Shown one piece after another: positions 36,564 through 50,384 of a stretch of DNA of 64,000 nt. The stretch is taken from contig NC_135777.1 in NCBI RefSeq assembly GCF_028453695.1, forward strand, positions 16,605,714 to 16,669,713. The letters run 5' to 3'. Within the stretch, counting starts at the first letter, position 1. Each line of letters opens with the position of its first letter. The position numbers and the translations under genes were made by a program. The notes under the pieces are model-generated. The model was given only the letters and a program-made list of their open reading frames with translations, had not been told where the DNA came from and did no database searches. The stretch is from Augochlora pura. Lineage: Eukaryota > Arthropoda > Insecta > Hymenoptera > Halictidae.

Positions 36564-38291
36564 TACCTCTCCAACACATACTATACTAATTTTAATGGCT
36601 TCTTTCTATGCTAAAATACACTCAATAATTCCACCCACCGAATTCAAATTAACTTACTCACGCATCGGCCATGAAAGTGTCAACAAAATAAAGAAAAATC
36701 GAGTCGATTATTCATTCGACAACATCTAATGAAAGTATTACGGTATCAATAACAGAGAATACTAGTAACAAATTTACCGGTCAATTAAGAACGCAAAAAG
36801 TCTCTAGCACTGTAAAGTATCCGTTCGAGCACGTGACAACAAATAAAGCGGCGTTGCGTCGGCCGGTGTGCATGCACTTCACCCGAGGTGGTGTCGAATA
36901 TCTCTATTTAATTTTCGACCGTTGATTAACGCCGGCTAACATGGTAGCCGGTATATGCTAGCCGCGCGACGTACAAGCCGGAGTTTGATACAAGCGAGTC
37001 TGATAGGCGAAGGATGGTGTCGGGTTTCACAATTAAATTGAAATCTAAGAGAGGAGAGCGAACACGTAGATAGAGAATTTGCACGCGATAGAAATCGGAC
37101 GTATGAAAATAGCGCGTAGTTGAACTTGAAAAAGCGATTCTAATTTGTAAATCCTTCTCTTGCCGAAGATATCTCTGCGAAGCATTTGAAGAGTATCCAA
37201 GGTATAATATAGCGCGCTTAAGCAAGGACGCAAGATGAAACGTGTGGGTTGTATGTGTGTGTACACGATGCAAGTTTCGGTGAACGTATGCATCGATATT
37301 TCGCCACTGTCTTTTTCGTCTTTTTAAGGGACAAGCATTTTTAGTACTTTTCTCGTGCTTCGCTCTTACTGTGTTCTACTTCGCATTGTTTTAACGCTAT
37401 AGTTTCATTGCGAATGGAACGTGAATTCTGAGAATTTCGTCCGAAGATATGAAATATAATATTAGATAGAAGATATTAAATATTAAATATATGTGTAATA
37501 TAATTATAAATATGTGTATAAATTTAGTATAATACAATAGTATATAATTTTGATATATAATATAATAGTACGTAATATTGATTATAAATAATATTGTATA
37601 ATTTTAGTATGCAACATAATAGTATATAATATTAATTTTTAAATAATAGTATATAATTTTACTATACAATATAATACTACATAATTTTAGTGTACAATAT
37701 AACAATATACAATTTTAGTATACAATAGAATAATGTACAATATTAATTACAAATAGTCGTATATAATCATTTCTCTATCTATCATTCTAAATGACGAGCT
37801 TCCTCTCCGAACAGAATAAAATGATTACACCGTACGATACCTCCGATAACTCCGCAGAATAGTTTGGAAAAATGCGCATCCCGAGCTCTCCTGTCTGTCA
37901 CGACATCGCGAGGCAACGAGTTGATAGTTTGAGCCGCGTCCGACTGACTGGTGACATTAGTAATAGAAAGTCATAGGAAGGATGCGCACGCTGGATTTCC
38001 CATCCGGATTCCCAACACACCGCAAGGACGTCGGAGACATCAATCGCGAAACTGACAACTTCGTTCACACTCCTTTTGACTACGTACATGTATGTACACG
38101 TCCTTCCAAATGACACCGGTGATCGATGGAAAATGAGACTCTCGGACACGGGATCATCAAGAAAAGAAGAGACACGCAAAACGTAAAATATGAGCTGCGG
38201 ACGTTCGTGCGCTCGAATAACAACGATTTAGTTATTTTTCGTTGATTTTTAGCATTCGCAGACTTTGCTGCGTTCGCTGCAAGACAGTATA
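36564..38291. other. Non-coding interval, 36.6-38.3 kb
   Basis: A moderately GC-rich stretch (36830-37400) gives two overlapping minus-strand frames without domains. It is followed by an AT repeat (37440-37770) and a second mixed stretch to the next MITE. Nothing else was recognised. Confidence 0.5.
37440..37770. repeat. AT-rich tandem repeat, unit about 40-60 bp
   Basis: Irregular units combine AATAGTATATAATATT, AATTTTAGTATACAATATAA and ATTATAAATAATA. Confidence 0.65.
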
Positions 38292-38295
38292 TTAA

Positions 38296-38495
38296 CCCTT
38301 TGTACTCGAAGCCATTTTAACTGCAAATCTAAAATAATTTTTCAAACTTCTAGTGTTTCCATTTTATATAACAATATTTATTTCATTCCTGTGAAATTCA
38401 GTCTTGTGACTCGTATAACAGTTAACATTTTTTAAATCTAAGCTTTGGCGATGTTTATTAAAAATAATTTTTAAAATCGCTTCCAGTGCAAAGGT
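38296..38495. mobile_element. piggyBac-like MITE, CCCTTTGTACTCGA variant
   Basis: TTAA on both sides (38292-38295, 38496-38499). The left end CCCTTTGTACTCGAAGCCAT and the right end GCTTCCAGTGCAAAGG belong to the family. The interior shares ATTTTTTAAATCTAAGCTTT with the 17.6-kb copy. Length is 200 bp. Confidence 0.78.
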
Positions 38496-38929
38496 TTAAT
38501 AACATCTGAATTGATTGAAATAATTTTTTTAAAACCATAGAAACGTATGCATTTATCGCGCGTATCGAGCTTGCTTAATCCACATTGTTGAGTTAGATTG
38601 TCTTCGGTCGAGGTTAATTAATTTACATTAGTCAGGTCAGCTCTGACTAAATTACTTTGCTTTGTTCAGGCCTGGATGAGTTCGCACTAATTATATTAAA
38701 ATATGCCCGAGTTATCAATTCAAATTACCCCTGGTTCAGTTGATTTTCATTAGTTACGCGCAGATGAAGAACCGTGCTTTCTGGTCATCAATATTTATTT
38801 ATAATAAATATATATATATATATCGTTTTCCTTCTATCGCATTGCCGCGATTAAGGCTTTCTTAACGGATGTAACATTTATTAGAGTTAGTGGCATGACC
38901 AATGCGTTTGGTGCATTATAATAATGGTA

Positions 38930-39105
38930 AATTATATACTGGGTTATATACTAAACTATAGTAGGTTATGATCTACATTATGTTAGATTGTATACTAAAT
39001 TGTATTAGATTATATACTTAATTATATTGGATTATAAACTAAAATATATCGGATTATGTACTAACTTATACCAGATTATATCCTAAATTATACTAAATTA
39101 TATAT
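38930..39105. repeat. About 28-bp AT-rich tandem repeat
   Basis: Units resemble GGATTATATACTAAATTATAT with drift, about six copies. Confidence 0.7.
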
Positions 39106-39229
39106 CACATATATTTGATTGATATTTTTATGAATTGATAGAAAATAGAGAATAAAAAAATTTTAATGTAATAAAACTTTATATTACAGCCATTTTATTT
39201 CTACAAATAAATGTCCTCCCTTAAGCATC

Positions 39230-39870
39230 GACAATCCCCCTCTTGGCCGACAACGGAGCAGCCCCATGGGTCTCTAATGCCGAAATTTAACATCTGGGAT
39301 CCGGCCGATTGATGCCACCCACCGTGTTTCATCGGTCACCGGTGACAGTCGGAAGATGATCGTCCCCCGAAACGGGTCCGCGCGATTCCTTTCCTTCAAC
39401 GAGCCTCTTCCCGTTTCGCCGGGTTTCGGTAGCCCCGTCTCCGAACTTCGGCAACCTTGGTCGCCTCGAACAGCCTCGATATCTCCTCGCGTCCCTCTTT
39501 TCCTCGAAGCCCGTGTTCCTCTTCCGTCAGCTGGCCTCTCTGCTCTCCACGGATCGACACCGTCCTCCTCTCCCGCGAACTCTCCCCGTCCGGTCTTCCT
39601 GCCTGCCTCGCCGTCTCCGCCGGTTCCCTCCGGGTCGCCTCTAACCGGCCGCGCATTACATACGCCAGCCGACAAAATTACAGGGACACCCTGAAAATTC
39701 CTTGCTTAGACAGACGCCGGGAGTCGGTCGTTACCGAGAAAAACGGGCCCGATTTGCATCGGCCGAACGGCTCCGCGTGCCACGTGATCAAACGGATTCC
39801 AGGATCTACGGAAAGCCGTGGAGATTTAATGCCGACGTCAGCCGGCCGGAAACTGCCGTAATCATACGGA
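39230..39870 (-). other. GC-rich island with charged minus-strand frame, possible decayed coding relic
   Basis: Composition switches abruptly from AT-rich repeats to GC-rich DNA. On the minus strand, one frame (39656-39396) reads as a Glu/Arg-rich, helix-compatible peptide ending A-K-R-E-E-A-R-stop. A second, overlapping frame (39675-39274) stays open for 133 codons. The charged periodic character could come from a coiled-coil gene or transposon fragment, or could simply reflect purine-rich DNA. There is no convincing start, splice site or homologue, so I do not call a gene. Confidence 0.35.
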
Positions 39871-40604
39871 ATTAGGTTCATCGGCGATTCTATGAAAAGT
39901 GTTCTAGTTCCTTTAAAATTCTATTGGATAACAGGTTCAGAACTGTGTTAGTAGAGTGACACGCGCGAACTTCGCGTTTCAACATGCCAAGGTTGCTGTC
40001 CGCACGGCGGACTTCGCACACTGATTTTTCAGGAATCGTGCCAAACATTACAGACTCTTGTCGGGTCTTCCTTCTAAAGTATATGTATGCCGTCCCGCGA
40101 CGCTATTTTTCGATGAAAGCTTTCGCGTGTAAGCCTCCGTCGACGGACCAGTTTTAACAACTGCACAATTTAAGAGATTTATAACCGTTGTCAGCTTTGT
40201 CTGTCAATTTTTCTGGATACATTTTAGAAGATAGTCTTGTCGAGCTACCAGTGTCTTTGTCGTTCTTGTCAGTATGTTATTTAATTTATTTGTATTATTT
40301 ATGGCGACTAGGCGACGATTTATATACACCAGGGCATTTTGACTCGGTCACCGTAGTTCGATGGTCAGCCGATGATTATACGTGACAAGAACGCAATTAA
40401 AAGATTAACCGACGCGCCGGTCCAGGGTTATATAGGTCAGCTGATCGAGTGTTAATATCTGAAAACGTTCACCTATTTCAAAGTTAAATTAACCTCGTGA
40501 CTAGGTGTGGGTGCTGCATACGATATTTCATCGATCACCCTCCTGCGTGCAGTTTTTCTCAGCAGGTACTCAAATTATCCAATAATGTCGAATTAAAAAA
40601 TTTA

Positions 40605-41050
40605 ATTGCAACTGAAATTATGGAATAATTATGAAATAAATTGCAAAATAATTATGGAATAAATTATGAAGTTGTTATAAAATAAATTGTAGAATAATTA
40701 TAGAATACATTGCGAGGTGGTTATGAAATTAATTATAGAATAATTATAGAATAAATTGTAGAATGTATTATAGAATAATTATAGAATATATTATAGAATA
40801 ATTACAGAATAAATTGTAGAATAAATTATAGAATAATTATAGAATAAATTATAGAGTAATTATAGAATAAATTGTAGAATATATTATAGAATAATTACAG
40901 AATAAATTGTAGAATAAATTATAGAATAATTATAGAATAAATTATGGAGTAATTATAGAATAAATTGTAGAATAAATTATAGAATAAATCATACAATAAA
41001 TTATAGATTAAATCATAGAATAAATTATAGAATAACTTAAAGAATAATTT
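40605..41050. repeat. AT-rich satellite-like tandem array of about 445 bp
   Basis: Dozens of short units ATTATAGAATAA / ATTGTAGAATAA (11-16 bp) form higher-order blocks. ATTATAGAATAATTATAGAA plus TAAATTGTAGAATA recur as larger repeats. This is the longest simple array in the window. Confidence 0.88.
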
Positions 41051-41390
41051 ACAATAATTATACAACAACTACGACTCGACACAATTTTTACCAAAGAGGT
41101 TGAAAATCATTCTTCAACCACTTTCAATAAAAATTATTTCCTACGTTCTCTATGTAATCACTCCTCGACCTTCGCTATGGTCATCAGAAAATTAATTCGG
41201 TAAATTGCATAATATCGGTAAACATAGTATTAAACAACAATACTCGTCGCTGAAATGTTAAACCGATAGCCCAGTCATTTTCGTGCTGTGCGATAATTTT
41301 GTCGACTAGTGTACATCTTTCTTCATCCTGTTCGTGATCCCGTCCTCTTCCTTCTCAGGAGTCATTCTTTCTTTCTCTTCCGCTGTATTT

Positions 41391-41452
41391 CTCTCTTCTT
41401 CTTCTTCTTCCCTCTCTCTCTCTCTCTCTCTCTACTTTTCTCTCTCGCTCTC
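41391..41452. repeat. CTT and CT microsatellite tract
   Basis: A CTT run is followed by a long CT run and a CTCTCGCTCTCTC tail, in front of a GC-rich patch. Confidence 0.88.
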
Positions 41453-41770
41453 TCACTGCTGCCTACCATCCGGGCTACCGTGCGTCAAAGCGTTCTCTCG
41501 TACGTCATTGGTAGCCAGCTGAGGCAGCTGCCGGCCGGCTATCGGCTACCATAATCTCCTTCTGCCTGAGATTTGTTCTCCGCGCCCATTTCATCTCTGC
41601 GTTTACGACACACCACCGCGCGCCGGGCCAAATGCGGCCGGCCGCGCGAAGCAAATCGAAACGAATGATTCGAGAAGAACAAGCGGGCTCGATCGCGTGA
41701 CCGACTATGCCCTTCGAATCGCAGTAACGCATCGACGATCTACACCGTTTCTTCTTTCTCCCCTCTGCCA

Positions 41771-41806
41771 TATCTCTCCCTCTCTCTCTCTCTCCCTCCC
41801 ACTCTC
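41771..41806. repeat. (CT)n microsatellite
   Basis: CTCTCCCTCTCTCTCTCTCT-type run in a pyrimidine-rich region. Confidence 0.85.
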
Positions 41807-42132
41807 TTATTCCGTGCAAGATATGCAATACGGTTTGTATTTTTTTTTATAACACTAAGAGTGACGCGACGATAACACTCCGGGATCAAAGAGCTCGCGC
41901 GACGCTAACTTTTCTGGAGATGTTTCGTACCGTCGCCTTTGTTCACCTGTGTGACAGTTCGGAAACTTTGCCGCGCTTTGATATCTCATTTTCAGGACTC
42001 GTTCGCCCGTAATATTTCACTTTGCCAGTATTTCCTACCAGTCTGCGAAGTTTTATTCCGCGGCGCCGTTGGTCTGTAAAGTTCTATTCTGTGACATTGT
42101 TAATTTGGGGAACTTCATTTTTAAGTTCTCGA

Positions 42133-42240
42133 TGGAATTTGTTACTTAATTGTGGAATTTGTTACTTAATTGTGGAATTTGTTACTCAATTATGGAATTT
42201 ATTACTTAATTATGGAATTTATTACTTAATTATGGAACTT
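42133..42240. repeat. 20-bp tandem repeat, about 5.4 copies
   Basis: TGGAATTTGTTACTTAATTG repeats exactly every 20 bp from 42133, with a few substitutions (TTTATTACTTAATTA in later copies). Confidence 0.92.
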
Positions 42241-42834
42241 TGAGGCTTTGTTAATTTATTGGGTTTAATTTGTGGGCTTTTTTGGTCTTGTAAATTGCGT
42301 TTTGAACATTTGTTAATCTTACGAATTTCTAGTTGTCTTCGTTCGTTTTAAGGGCACATTTCGAGTATTATTTTAATAAAACATATTAGGTAATATTTTA
42401 TTTTTACGTCTCGTTCTTCTATTAATTTCAATTTCGATTTTTCGTTAGTCTAAATAATTTTATTTTCAAATATCATTAATCGGCGCTAATTGTGTACTAT
42501 TCTCAAGTCTTAACGCGCAGCTATAAAATCCGAAGCAATTTTCTCGATAACAGTCTCGGTTATAATTCAGCATGACAACCAATAAGCGATACAGTAATAA
42601 TTCCGCTCGGATTTATCATTCGCGAGAAGTTTTAGTAGATAAATACGTTCTCACGTGGCGCGATCGTTGGAAAGACAACTCGGAATTTCTACGGATCAAA
42701 TCTTCATTCAATTGATTTATTGTAATCATCTCTCCGGCACGGGGTAACACCCGTGGGATTGATTGCTTTCGGATTCGATTATACAAATCACAAAAAATGC
42801 ATTCGACGAGAATTTCAATTGCCATTTATTGCAA

Positions 42835-42850
42835 GCGCGCGCGCGCGCGT
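42835..42850. repeat. (GC)8 dinucleotide run
   Basis: A pure alternating GC tract in AT-rich surroundings, with Z-DNA-forming potential. Similar shorter tracts occur near 26450, 44000, 48690 and 59455. Confidence 0.9.
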
Positions 42851-44599
42851 TTAAATGGATCAATTTACTGAATAGCCGCAGAGGCACTTGTACGTTTTCA
42901 ATGCCGGTGAAAAACGCAGAAATCAAAAATTTCCAATCGCGGGAAACCAATATTACGAAATAAATTGTGTGCCGCGCCGGTTGAATAAAACATTGTGCCG
43001 AAAGAATATCATTGAAAAATGAAAGAGGAAAATTGAACGTTGTATTTCGTCTCTACTGGCGAACAGAAATCGTTCCACCGGCCAATTACTAGCGAACTAA
43101 TAACTAGACTATTGTTTCCAAACATCTATAACAAAAATTAATTAATAAGAATTAAGTAACAACGTGAAAACTTTTTAAAACATCATTGCAGTGTTTTTAA
43201 CTTATCAATACTGAAATTATGCATATTATTCCCCGTAGGTTTATTTTAAGACCGGCGAATTTCTCGACTGGAAAAATAACAAATATATGTAAGAGATTAA
43301 AAATCCACATATTTATTAACCTTGTAACTAATATATTATAAAGGCAGTTTTTAGAATAAGTATAGAGTAAGTCCCCTTACGCATTGAAACGAACGGTCAT
43401 CTAATTGTTAAAAGATTTAAGAAACGATATAAATATTTATACAGCTTCAGAATATAATTAGTTTAGAATATAATTACTTTAGATTTATTTCTATTAAAGT
43501 CTAGCAGTAAATAATTAAAAATACATGAAACACTCCTAGAAATTAGCGAAATCATCGACTGGAATGCAAGATGGAAATCACGGCGCGAAACCGTTGAATA
43601 ACAAATTGGAATTAGAAATACTCGACTTGGACACGTGATAAAAAAGATCTAGGAGTCGTTTTCAAAAATTTGAAATATTGATTTACAGAAACTTGACGTC
43701 GAACGCCTTGCAACGATTCGCCCGAATTTGCAGACGAAACGGCGTGCCGGCGTTCTCCGTTCGATTCGTCGCGGCTGAGCGTTGTTGTCAACAAGACGGT
43801 GACGTTACGCGTTCCCCGGGCCGCGGTCGCTCTCTTTTCCCGCCTTTATTCCCGCGATTGCGAGCGGTTCGAGGCACGAGAAACGAGAGTTATCGCAACG
43901 GCCTACCGGTGATCCGGAGCGGCGTCGACGCGAGGTTACGGAAATGTGGCGCCAAGATATTCGTTAAATTGATAGGCGGTTCGGTTGCCATGTGTGCGCG
44001 CGCGCGCCCCCTGCGTTTCCTCGCGTACACCTACGGAATATCGAGCAACCGTTACGCGATTTCGACTCGTTTGTTCTACGCGCGGTTTATACTTTCGGCT
44101 TCGTTCCGTTAACATTCCTACGCGATTATTCAGGGATGGTTTTGCAGCGCCGCGCGCCGAATTATGCGGCAGAATTTCGTGAATGAAGCGTGGCTCGGCG
44201 CGGCCGCATAGTTTGTCTACCGTTCTATTTAGACGAATCGATTTTCCAAGGATTTTCGAGCTCCTTCCGTATATATGTTTATCATAATATTTCTCTTCAT
44301 TTGTGTAAACATTTTAAAGCACTCTCTGTATATATTTTGTGGAACGAATGGGAGAGACGGGATTTTTATTGGTGGTCTTTGTTATTTGTTTGTAACGTGT
44401 ATAATATATATTTTTTAATTCTGCGTTAAATTGTTAGATTTAATTAATGTTTTTAATTTTGCGTTATTAAAACTGTTTAAAATCTTTATCTTTTATGTCA
44501 AATCTTTTTAATGTTTTCAGAAATGTGTAGTCTGATCTATGGAACTTATTACTATGGATCTTACTATGTTTTGTGTAAATATAATAAGAATTTTGTACA

Positions 44600-44795
44600 A
44601 ATAAGAAATTATTATAAAATGTAACAAGAATTCAGTTTAAAATATAACAAGAATTTAGAATAAATATAACAAGAATTTAGTATAAATATAACAAGATTTT
44701 ACAATAAATATAATAAGAATTTTGTATAAATATAATAAAAATTTACTATAAACATAATAAAAATTTACTAGAAACATAATAAGAATTTAGCATAG
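44600..44795. repeat. About 22-bp AT-rich tandem repeat, about 8 copies
   Basis: AATATAACAAGAATTTAGTA-type units shift gradually to AATAAAAATTTACTATAAAC. Confidence 0.82.
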
Positions 44796-47504
44796 AATGT
44801 ACAGCTCCCACGGCAACTGCAAAAAAATTAATTCTTTTGCACGATAAAAAATGATCGAGGCAGGAATATAATTTGTTTAATACAATCGAAGATGATTTTG
44901 GAAAAGTACGGCGAATGGCGTCTAGTTATCCTCGCGTGAAATAAGAGTCGCGCGAGCGCGACGTTCGGAAGGTCGGTTAGACGTTTCGCTGGGAGTAAAC
45001 ACGGAGGCTTGTGCACACAGATGCATCGTGCGTTCGAGCAACTGTATATTTGTGGAAAGAGTAGCGGAAATGCGTGGCTGCGTTTGTGCAAGCTGCGACG
45101 GAATTTTCATTCAAGCCGGCAATTAGTATTCCGAACGTCCACGTTGCAGACTTTCAACGCGTGTCTTTGAAATTCCTTTTAGCCTTATCAAATCACGTTG
45201 TCACGGACACCGTAGACAGTTCGCGAAGATGCCCATATCCCATTGAGAACCGGCCGACACGCGTGACTATGGTCACGTCAGACTTGTCGTTCGAGCCTGA
45301 TTGTTTGATTTTTTACAGAATGCAAAATATACGAAACAAAATAATATCGTTCACCAAAATTAGGAATTAAATAGAATTCAATTTCTTCCCTTAATTATTT
45401 AATTTTCAGATTTAATATTTATTATTTGCACGATCTACTCGTTGTTATTTAAATAATTAATGCATAATATATTAATGCAATGTTTTATTTTTATATTCTT
45501 TAACACTGCAAAAAGGTGTCCTCTGTTAACTGGATGGTTATTAAAGCATTATTAGAGGTAGTTAATTAATAGGCCCTCTAGCTTTTTTAAAAATCTTCAC
45601 ATGTTATAAATTATACGGTGATATATTAAACTTCATAAATTCAATTTTGTACTTTATTTTTAACTAATATCTAATAAGTTTCATTCCGTATTTATACTTT
45701 CTTACTAACAGAATTTTATTGTCAAGCAGAAAAATAATATTGCACGATTAATGTCGCGCAGCATAATTTACATAATGTGCAAACTTTCGTGTGACACATT
45801 GTCAATTTACATAACTAGGAAAGTTGTGGGAAGTTCGAGGAAATCAAGTTCACGGTTCTCCGAATACCACGTTTCGTAACGCCGCGAACAGGACAGTTTA
45901 AAAAATGTTTTGCATATCTGCTCGCGCGTGTCGAGGAACAATCGATCGCTCAATTTTGTTTAAATTTGTTCTCTCTTTCAGGTAAACAAAACGAGGAACT
46001 CGTAGAAAAGCGTATAGAAAATAACGTACAAAGTTTAGAAAATTATTTTATCTAACATAAAATGTGCAAGCTGCCATTGTCGTTGCCAACAATAGGATAC
46101 GCACATTCGTTTGATCCTTTCATTCCATTCAAAACCGCGCACCTTCAAATATTTCCGGCAGCCATTGTTCCGCGACCGAATGGACATACGAAACAAAAAT
46201 TATTTAATCGATAGAGCTTGAATGATGCTCAATGCTTCAACAGAATACGTTTTTTTTTTATGGAACACGTATTTTTAACTAAAAGATACGATATGACGGC
46301 TGGAAAAATCATTGGATTTTAAAAATAGATACAATGAAATTACGTTAACAAAACAGAATAAATTGTATTTGTAAATCTTTATTAAATATATTGGCAAATG
46401 AATATCTTCGCTGCTTTTCGACAAACGATTGCTTCTTGATAAAAGTACAATAATTAAGTAGAATCGCTTATAATTTGATTTGTTAATATCCTGTATAAAT
46501 TTAATATCGTTTAAGGCAATAATATTAAATAAATGAATAATAAGTATTCTGTATCGTAAGTACTCGTAAATTACAAAAAACTATGTAATACAAAAACTAC
46601 GTAAATTGCAACAAGCAAAAATTTCCAGAAGGTAATAATAATTTACTAATTATTGGGACGAACGGTTAAACAACAATATTTATATCCTGGATACGGGTTT
46701 CGTGCCGGGGCCTTGGGCTACGTTTCATTGACTATTGAACAATACTATCGTCTTTATCAGAGCACGCTATCTAACTATGATTGTTTACATTACGCTATCG
46801 TCACACTATCGTATCCGTGCAATGTCAAACATTGTTTACATGTTTCACTCTTTGTTCGAAAGCTAGTAGCTTTCCGTCGGCGCGGAACTTTTCCTGTTTT
46901 TCCCGACAATCTTCTTTATTCGCCTCGTCACTTCCGTATTAGATTTACCGCGGGAAGTAAAAGTGCGTCAAATTCTATTATGCGAAAACATGAACGTTCT
47001 CGCGCAATTTTCCTTATTTCTATCTGTCTCAATCATTTCTCACAGCAGCGCGATAGCAAGACTTTTTTGCGCGTCGTTTGTAAAACAAAAGAAATCGACG
47101 GTAGATTTTTATTTACTCGCGACGATCGAGTATAGTACTCTAAACGAGAGTAGTATAGTAAATAGTCGAGGAAACTTTCCCAGAGCATCGTTTCATTCGC
47201 TGCTTAACGAAGCAAACAATTTTCTATTTGGCTCCAATTTCTGCGAATTAGACTATACATATTTACGTAGCATCGACAGTCTACGTCGTCTATAGTCATT
47301 AGCAGACGGGGGATCTACGCGGACAAGATGGCGCTCGGAAAGAAGACACCGAGGCGCAGTAATTGTACTCGACTTTGATCAAATTTTCGAAACTGAGATT
47401 TCCGAGCTAAATGTTTTACAAATAATCGACGACAGCTTGTTATTATTTTTCTTTTCTTTCAAGCAACGTTTAACGTCGCATCGATTACTTGATTATTAGC
47501 AACG

Positions 47505-47686
47505 AAGTTCAAGTCGAAATAAAATTATACTCTTGTTAACAAATATTGTTATTAGAAATCCTCTTACTATGAATACTTAATATAGGTAAATACAATAATT
47601 AGGAATTTTCTTCTTTTTCCAAGAAATTCTTGCAATCGAAAGAGTGCTCATCATTTTAACTGTTTAGGAAATAGTACGGCAAAGGG
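47505..47686. mobile_element. piggyBac-like MITE, CCCTTTGCCGTAC class, one good end
   Basis: The right end GTACGGCAAAGGG followed by TTAA (47687-47690) matches the terminus of the 26.1- and 33.2-kb elements. The interior AAATTATACTCTTGTT matches the 33.2-kb copy. The left terminus is not discernible and its coordinate is approximate. Confidence 0.55.
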
Positions 47687-50384
47687 TTAATCTAGTTAAA
47701 TACTTGTTAGGATTACAGTCGTCACGAGGTGTCCGAGGATTATCTGTTTATTCCAAATGCGCAGTTATTTATTGAGTACACACTCGAGCAACCTCGAGTG
47801 GCAACATGAATATATGAATGTAATCAGACAATTTTATCTTGCCTGATCAAGAGATAAGTATACACACGTTTCAGAAACTCGTCGGTACGTTTCGAACACG
47901 TTAACGATTACTTTTTCATACCTTTTACAGTTCGAAGAAGTGCATAGCAATCGACGGCACAAATTTCAATCAAATCTGGGGCGCATTTGAAGCGACATAG
48001 TTCGAAATGTTCGATGTTAATTATCGCGTTGATGCATCGTCGATTCCCTATTGTCATCGATACCCTGGGCTTTGTTACAAATTGATACTTTCATTAATTA
48101 ATACCTGTTACGGTCTCAATCCACAAATAAAATGCAAATAGACAGTTGGAACAATATACAATAATTAATAATCGTTGCACGAATAAATAAATTTATTACG
48201 AAGAAAATTTTCGTCGAAAAATACCACCACTTTATTCGATTTTATCTGTCGCGCTATTAAAAATGTTTACCACGATAATTTCCATCAGTTTATTAGGGTC
48301 TGCGATAGAAATTCGATATTCTCGAAACGCGACGAAATCGTCGCGGACAAATAAATCGTTAGGAAAAGTATATAATTATCTTCGGCCCCGGCCCGACGCA
48401 ATTATAACGCGGCGCGGCCGAGAAAATATGATACCGTTTGCCGTGAACGATGCTCGGCGAGGGTGCCGTAAAAATTGCGAAAAAGTGTCAAGCCGTCGAA
48501 CCGGGGATATCCCCGAGGGAAATACGGAGAAAACAGTTTGTTAATCACGCGGTTTCAGCTAATATATTATCGCGGCGATTCGTATTTTCTGGCCGCGCGG
48601 CTATGTATAATCCGTAATGCTGTCCATTAATTCTTTGCGTCGCGCGACGAACGCGGCACGCAAAAGTTTTTCGAGTCCGGAGCCTCGCTCGCGCGCGCGC
48701 GCGCCTGGCCGACACGTGGCTGTTTGCGGTGCCACGGGAATCGTTACAATTACAAAATATTACGGCCACGAGCGGATATCTATCGCGCGACGTAATCCGC
48801 GGCAAGGGCGATAACTCAGGGTGCGTGGATTTTTTTCGGAAACGCGTCTTCGCCGCGTATTTGCAATTCAAACGCGCGACGCGTACGCTTCGCCCGAGAA
48901 CAAGGTCGGATATGGAACTGGGGCGAGTTCGCGCAAGCTTTTGTCTAATTGTGAGAAGAAGAAGGAAAGGGTTATCGCGAGTGACGTTAGGTGCCGTAAT
49001 TTTCCGGGACATCCGTAATGCTCTATTGTTCTTTATGCGTTTTTTTTTCCTTGCGACGCGCGTTCGTTTAACGAGCGATACCGTTTCAGACGAGGGCGAG
49101 AAACTGCCGATTGATAAAAGGAACCTGGATTATTTGTTTAATAAACGTGTTATACGGCCGATTGCAACGCTGCCGGATATTTCGTGCGCATAAAAGTGTT
49201 GAAACGTTTCGTCGCATGGTTTGATGTTTCTACGCGGTTCAAGTTTGTTAGCGTAGAATCGTGATTACGATTCACAGCCTTTAATGACCCGATTATCGTA
49301 CAATTACGATGATTACGACTTGGCAGCAGATTTTATGCATTTATGAATGCGTATCGAATACGACGCAGCTGAAGCGAAATAATTAAAAAGAGAAATGCGT
49401 GTGATAAATATTCCAGATATGCCTACGAATGACCGAAACGGATCCAGCAACTATTATTCATAAGAGAAACCATTTAAATTCACCCCACTTGCACCTCAGT
49501 TTTTAAACAAAAATGAACAATTGTGGAAGAGGAGACACGATTACTCCAGTCTCATTTTTATGACCGATTGTCGACAACGATGCTCGCTCGTCGACGCGAG
49601 GCTTTAACAGTCCTTTTCCCAGATTGTCCATTTCTGTTTAGAAGGTACGAGGAAAAATTAGTTAGAATTCACTGTACTCCTCCGCCAATGAACTCCGAAG
49701 GATCGGGCAACAGCGTCGGACGTCCGTCGGCAATTTTCGCGTGAAAGACGGCGTGGCCCTCTCGGATCGCATCTGGTTCGCATAGTGGTGACATCGTGCC
49801 GGGACACGTCGCCCCGGTCCCGTTTTAATTCCATGTAGACGCACCGTCTGGCCCGACGACGCGACGCGACGCGACGCGCGCGCGCGAGAGAGCGACGGAA
49901 TCGACAAGGGAAAAATAAACGCGTGCACGTAGGCACGGACGGCACCGAGAGAATCGAGGCGGCCCCAGGAGTCGCGGTGGCCCGCGTCGTCGAGGTCCAC
50001 TTTCGGTATGCAAGAGGAGAACGCGGCACGACACGCGGCTATATTAAACCCGGCCGACGACCGTGTGCGTGCGTAAACTGCTGGTAAGCTTGCAAGCACC
50101 GGCAGGCTTTCTCGTTTAACCCGGATCAGCCGTTCCTCCGCGACGATAACCCTCCGCTGGCCGGAATCCTCTGTTAGAGGCTGCACTCCTCCTCTATCCG
50201 ATCGCCGGCAAAAGCCGCGGGTTTCGTTCGGGTTTCCTCCGCGACCGAGACTCCGCTAAAGGTGGAGAAACACATTGATATCGCGTCACGTGAAATCACG
50301 CGGCTGTTACGCGGCATGCGATAGCACGTGGTATCACGACCGGGAGCCATATTTGTATCGCGGCGAAACTATTTAGTAATAAGG

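Larger units (their letters stand above)
38500..47500. other. Non-coding interval, 38.5-47.5 kb
   Basis: Holds the GC-rich block at 39.2-39.9 kb, large AT arrays at 38.9 and 40.6 kb, CT microsatellites at 41.4 and 41.8 kb, and further GC patches at 41.5-41.8, 43.68-44.22 and 44.9-45.3 kb. A 160-codon plus-strand frame at 46653-47135 has no recognisable family. No RNA gene was seen. Confidence 0.5.

Noticed and set aside
46653..47135. 160-codon plus-strand frame
   Set aside because: It starts at a non-ATG codon and has no recognisable domain. A second overlapping frame (46963-47295) is equally open. Kept out pending conservation data.
49658..50186. 174- and 123-codon minus-strand frames
   Set aside because: Two frames are open over the same GC-rich DNA. 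The composition is Arg/Ser/Ala noise with no family resemblance and no splice logic.
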